From CAZULF01 sp964621215 (GTDB taxonomy: Bacteria; Pseudomonadota; Gammaproteobacteria; UBA1113), in assembly GCA_964621215.1 (NCBI GenBank), contig CAZULF010000090.1:1-8860 (forward strand): a stretch of DNA of 8,860 bases, given 5' to 3'. Under the pieces are notes generated by a model. It saw nothing but the letters and a program-made list of their open reading frames with translations. It had not been told where the DNA came from and ran no database searches. A program made the position numbers and the translations under genes. Shown here piece after piece: positions 6,287 to 8,860 of the stretch. Every line of letters starts with the position of its first letter. Position 1 is the first letter of the stretch.

Positions 6287-6856
6287 TTATTCTTTAGCGC
6301 GAGAAACATAAGTTCCGGTGCGAGTGTCAATTTTTAAAACATCACCAATATTAATGAATAATGGAACACGTATAACTGCGCCGGTTTCTAGTGTTGCGGC
6401 CTTATTACCACCGCTCACGGTATCACCTCGAACACCAGGATCTGTTTCGGTGACTGTGAGATTCACAAAATTGGGTGGCGTGACGTTTAAAGGAACACCG
6501 TTCCACATGGTGATGATGCAAGAATCTTGTTCTTTGAGCCATTGTGCGGCATCGCCCACTGCTGATACAGGGATTTCATGCTGTTCGTAGCTTGCTGGCG
6601 ACATAAAATGAAGGCGGTCTCCGTCAGAATATAGAAACTGCATATCCATTTCTACAACATCCGCTGTTTCAAGAGTGTCTCCCGATTTGAAGGTTTTTTC
6701 GAGGACACGGCCCGTTTTTAAGTTACGCATTCTGACTCGGTTGAAGGCTTGCCCTTTGCCCGGTTTAACATATTCATTATCTATGATGCTATACGGATCG
6801 TTCTCGAGGATTACCTTGAGACCCGACTTAAATTCATTTGTGCTGACCATTCCCAT
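6287..6856 (-). CDS. efp: Translation elongation factor P
   Basis: A 189-residue, three-beta-barrel factor that binds between the P and E sites and speeds peptide-bond formation at consecutive prolines. The domain I loop reads KPGKGQAF, with Lys34 as the modification target, numbered exactly as in E. coli. The same loop in E. coli is lysylated by EpmA and EpmB, both encoded here. The C-terminal signature runs through KAATLETGAVIRVPLFINIGDVLKIDTRTG (about residues 153-182). The ATG at 6856 is supported by AAGG 9 bases upstream and by the residue register; a second ATG two codons later is possible. It is the first gene of the minus-strand run efp-epmA-thpR. A promoter-like element lies in the outer arm of the large inverted repeat, about 40 bases upstream. 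Confidence 0.97.
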   Translation of the reverse strand: MGMVSTNEFKSGLKVILENDPYSIIDNEYVKPGKGQAFNRVRMRNLKTGRVLEKTFKSGDTLETADVVEMDMQFLYSDGDRLHFMSPASYEQHEIPVSAVGDAAQWLKEQDSCIITMWNGVPLNVTPPNFVNLTVTETDPGVRGDTVSGGNKAATLETGAVIRVPLFINIGDVLKIDTRTGTYVSRAKE

Positions 6857-6896
6857 GTTGATTCGCCTTATTAAACAGACTATATTTGACCTGGAT

Positions 6897-6926
6897 ATTG
6901 TATAAACAATCTACTGCGAAGCACAA
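6897..6926 (-). promoter_or_regulatory. Promoter-like pair for the efp operon (minus strand)
   Basis: Reading the minus strand, TTGTGC (6926-6921) is followed after 18 bases by TACAAT (6902-6897). Transcription would begin near 6890, with a leader of about 34 bases to the efp ATG. It lies inside the left arm of the quasi-palindrome, and a near-copy occurs in the right arm in front of epmB. The -35 is weak. Confidence 0.4.
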
Positions 6927-7029
6927 TAATCCTGAGTCTCCAGAAGATTTTAGAAAATTTGTTTGGTCACATAGTGTCAACTATGCTCCCGGCACAAATT
7001 TTCTAAAATCTTCCAGATCTTCAGTGCTC

Positions 7030-7061
7030 TTGAGCTTCTCGCTACGATTGATTTATACAAT
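7030..7061 (+). promoter_or_regulatory. Promoter-like pair for epmB (plus strand)
   Basis: TTGAGC (7030-7035) is followed after 18 bases by TATACA (7054-7059), or after 20 by TACAAT (7056-7061). This is the mirror copy of the efp-side element: both share TTG-x-GCTTC, GATTG and TTTATACAATATCC. The leader to the ATG at 7099 would be about 30-35 bases. Confidence 0.4.
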
Positions 7062-7098
7062 ATCCAGGTAACCTTGCTAAAATAACAGAGCAGTAAGT

Positions 7099-8118
7099 AT
7101 GAATCAACAGCGATTAGTGAAAAAGCCAACGCCAGACTGGCAGCAAAGTTTGGTTGATGTCATCACAAATCCCAAAACATTACTGGAATTACTTCATCTT
7201 AAGCCCGAGCAAGTGGGTTTGTGTTCGTCTAATAGTTTGTCATTCTCTCTGCGTGTCCCTCGCGAATATGTAGCTCGAATGCGAGTGGGTGATCCACGAG
7301 ATCCATTATTGCTGCAAATTTTGCCTACGAAACAAGAATTATTAGCCATGCCAGGATATAGTCATGATCCGTTACAAGAGCAACAAGCTAATAAACTGCC
7401 AGGATTAATTCATAAATATCGCGGACGTGTTTTATTGACCGTAACAGGAGCATGTGCGATCAACTGTCGCTATTGTTTTAGGCAAAATTTTTCATATGAA
7501 GAAAATAATCCAGGACGTGCGGGTTGGCAAAAAATTGTTGATTATGTTGCTGCAGATCCTAGCATCAATGAAATAATTTTTAGTGGTGGAGATCCGCTAA
7601 TCGCGAAAGATAATTTGCTTGCTCAAATTATTCGGCAATTCTCAGCTTTGTCACAAATTAAACGTTTAAGAATTCACACACGTTTACCCATTGTAATCCC
7701 TCATCGAGTTTCAGAAGAATTTACTGCTATGTTATTAGAGTCCGGGTTGCAAATAATTGTTGTTGTACATGTAAACCATCCGAATGAAATTGATGCTTCG
7801 GTTGAGGAGTCGCTGCAATTGATGCGAGACGCAGGGATCACTGTTCTTAATCAAGCAGTGCTATTGAAAAATATCAATGATGATGCGTTAGTGTTGGCAG
7901 AGCTTAGCGAAAAATTATTTGCCTGTGGTTGCTTGCCTTACTATTTACATGCGCTCGATAAAGTTGTGGGTAGTGCACATTTTGATGTAGAGATTTCTCG
8001 CGCGCGAGAAATTCATTGGCAGCTATCACAAATATTGCCCGGTTATCTAGTGCCAAAATTAGTTAAAGAGGTACCAGGCGTATCAAGCAAGGTACCAATT
8101 GATTTAGAAATAACCTGA
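7099..8118 (+). CDS. epmB: EF-P-(R)-beta-lysine-forming lysine 2,3-aminomutase EpmB (YjeK)
   Basis: A 339-residue radical SAM, PLP-dependent aminomutase that converts (S)-alpha-lysine to (R)-beta-lysine for EpmA. The [4Fe-4S] motif is CAINCRYC (Cys119, Cys123, Cys126), followed by FRQNFSY. SAM-binding SGGDPL is at 162-167. RIHTRLPIVIP (191-201), HVNHPNEI (224-231) and YYLHALDKV (281-289) are barrel strands typical of the KamA family. The C-terminal GYLVPKLVKEVPGVSSKVP carries Lys331, which aligns with the family's PLP-binding lysine. Length matches E. coli EpmB (about 342); the longer lysine 2,3-aminomutases have extra termini. It is divergent from efp, with a 242-bp spacer dominated by the large inverted repeat. 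The ribosome binding site is weak (AGAG about 10 bases upstream). The 3' end overlaps the convergent gene by 15 bp. Confidence 0.95.
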   Translation: MNQQRLVKKPTPDWQQSLVDVITNPKTLLELLHLKPEQVGLCSSNSLSFSLRVPREYVARMRVGDPRDPLLLQILPTKQELLAMPGYSHDPLQEQQANKLPGLIHKYRGRVLLTVTGACAINCRYCFRQNFSYEENNPGRAGWQKIVDYVAADPSINEIIFSGGDPLIAKDNLLAQIIRQFSALSQIKRLRIHTRLPIVIPHRVSEEFTAMLLESGLQIIVVVHVNHPNEIDASVEESLQLMRDAGITVLNQAVLLKNINDDALVLAELSEKLFACGCLPYYLHALDKVVGSAHFDVEISRAREIHWQLSQILPGYLVPKLVKEVPGVSSKVPIDLEIT

Positions 8119-8860
8119 GCCATTGGTGGTTCCTGCTATAACGGGCTCAGAATCGCTACTTGATTCGCTGTCTTCTCGAATTACAGCTAATACCTGCAGC
8201 ATTTTAAGTTGTTGTTGAGAGTCTAATCTTTTATTGATAGGGAGGCTATCGAGTTGCACAGACTCTTCGCTATTAGCTTTTTGTTTGGTGCTGGCTGAAA
8301 TTGTATCGATATTAGCTTGCGCATCACTAAATGAGCGTTGTCTGACGACTCGGTTAGTTGGTTGTTTCTCTTTAGACTTCCCGGAAGCAAATAGTGAAAT
8401 ATTTCCACTCGATCTTAAACTGGGTAATTTGGGCATATCCTGGGTGCTTTCATGCAATGAGCTGGTAGAACGATTTTTATTGGCTTGAGGCTTGGAAAAT
8501 AACAAGCATTCTAAAATTCTTTGATGCTGTTCATCTTTCATTTTCGAAGTTGTGAGATTTGTGAAAATTAAAGGTTTAATTCCTAATTTTTTGCAGATAA
8601 TTTCATCTTCAGAAATAAATTGTAGTATAGTTTTATCTAGGGTGCTTGGTTGATAGTTTCCAAAAAAATTGATTGAGATATTTCGAAAATGACCAATGTA
8701 TACATCCATAATAGCTTGAAATGAATCGTCGCAAGCTTTGACTTTCGTCAATAAATCTAAGGCCTGTTGATATTCTGTTTTGTATAAATAATCGCCAAAG
8801 GTTTTTTCTTTTTTTAATCGCTCAATTACAGTAAGCGAATCGATTGCAACATAAGTCAAT
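8104..8860 (-). CDS. Unrecognised protein with Ser-rich linker and acidic C-terminal tail, partial at 5' end
   Basis: About 251 residues are visible, and the frame runs off the window edge, so the N-terminus is missing (the TTG at 8859 need not be the start). I do not recognise a family. Residues about 1-121 look folded and largely helical (YLYKTEYQQALDLLTKVKA, LDKTILQFISEDEIICKKLG). Residues about 122-215 are polar and Ser/Thr/Gln/Lys-rich, with no hydrophobic core. A short Leu-rich helix follows (QQLKMLQVLAVI, 216-227). The tail is Ser/acid-rich (REDSESSSDSEPV, 228-240) and ends GTTNGSGYF. There is no signal peptide or membrane segment in the visible part. A folded domain plus a disordered linker and an acidic/Ser tail recalls Dot/Icm (type IVB) effectors of Legionella and Coxiella; this is inference only. 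Confidence 0.7.
   Translation of the reverse strand, partial: LTYVAIDSLTVIERLKKEKTFGDYLYKTEYQQALDLLTKVKACDDSFQAIMDVYIGHFRNISINFFGNYQPSTLDKTILQFISEDEIICKKLGIKPLIFTNLTTSKMKDEQHQRILECLLFSKPQANKNRSTSSLHESTQDMPKLPSLRSSGNISLFASGKSKEKQPTNRVVRQRSFSDAQANIDTISASTKQKANSEESVQLDSLPINKRLDSQQQLKMLQVLAVIREDSESSSDSEPVIAGTTNGSGYF
8115..8150. terminator. Stem-loop at the end of epmB
   Basis: CTGAGCC (8115-8121) and GGCTCAG (8144-8150) form a perfect 7-bp stem around a 22-base loop that begins in the epmB stop codon. No T-tract follows, and the stem lies inside the opposing gene's coding sequence. A role at the 3' end of the epmB mRNA is possible but weakly supported. Confidence 0.25.

Larger units (their letters stand above)
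6889..7069. repeat. 181-bp quasi-palindrome between efp and epmB
   Basis: Outer arms: 6889-6906 is the exact reverse complement of 7052-7069 (18 bp; right arm TTTATACAATATCCAGGT). The pairing continues for five more bases (CAATC 6907-6911 with GATTG 7046-7050) past a single bulged A at 7051. Inner arms: GAAGATTTTAGAAAATTTGT (6943-6962) is the exact reverse complement of 6994-7013 (20 bp). The roughly 31-base stretches between outer and inner blocks still align, but with many mismatches and gaps. The centre holds a further stem, CATAGT/ACTATG (6970-6975 and 6980-6985) around GTCA. The edges lie 32 bp from the efp start and 29 bp from the epmB start. No transposase gene or clear target duplication is seen. 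It could be an inverted duplication of a promoter, a non-autonomous MITE-like insertion, or a cruciform-forming regulatory element. Confidence 0.85.

Noticed and set aside
6318..6590. 90-codon plus-strand frame opposite efp
   Set aside because: It lies wholly antisense to a confidently identified EF-P gene and has no recognisable protein features.
6886..7071. 61-codon plus-strand open frame in the efp/epmB spacer
   Set aside because: It spans almost exactly the quasi-palindrome, has no ribosome binding site, and its bases are explained by the inverted repeat.
8234..8488. 84-codon plus-strand frame opposite the effector-like gene
   Set aside because: Hydrophobic, Cys/Leu-rich translation is what the antisense of a Ser/Lys/Gln-rich stretch gives; no ribosome binding site was seen.

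Overview
The window is AT-rich, densely coded gammaproteobacterial DNA. It holds a complete beta-lysine EF-P modification set: efp with a KPGKGQAF loop, epmA and epmB. A Pht/NarK-like MFS carrier and a low-complexity, serine- and acid-tailed protein suggest an intracellular or host-associated member of the Legionellales (Legionella/Coxiella relatives). That placement is inferred from protein style and base composition, not shown by a marker gene.

Left part (1-1289): the last six membrane helices of an MFS transporter cut by the window edge, a probable terminator hairpin, then a small secreted four-cysteine protein on the minus strand. A 219-bp divergent spacer follows, with a 26-bp dyad (8-bp arms) at its centre.

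Middle part (1290-4693): a possible amino-acid module. An APC-family permease (+) converges on a LysR regulator (-). The LysR gene diverges from an arginase/agmatinase-fold metallohydrolase (+), which is followed 44 bp later by a free-standing LuxR-type HTH protein of 71 residues. The 91-bp lysR/hydrolase spacer contains two promoter-like pairs on opposite strands that occupy the same bases and share a central AGATATATCT palindrome. This is a compact arrangement for one regulator to control both directions.

Right part (4694-8860): a minus-strand operon efp-epmA-thpR (gaps of 11 and 16 bp) and, divergent to it, epmB. EpmB makes (R)-beta-lysine from lysine by radical SAM chemistry, and EpmA attaches it to Lys34 of EF-P, which rescues ribosomes stalled at proline-rich stretches. 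ThpR is an RNA 2',3'-cyclic phosphodiesterase/ligase-family protein riding in the same operon. Between efp and epmB lies the most striking structure in the window: a 181-bp quasi-palindrome (6889-7069) filling most of the spacer. Its outer 18-bp arms are perfect, its inner 20-bp arms are perfect, and a hairpin sits at its centre. Its outer blocks place near-identical promoter-like sequence about 30 bp in front of both genes. The window ends in an unrecognised, effector-like protein on the minus strand whose 3' end overlaps the end of epmB by 15 bp.

No rRNA, tRNA, CRISPR array or transposase gene was seen. No gap between genes exceeds about 300 bases.
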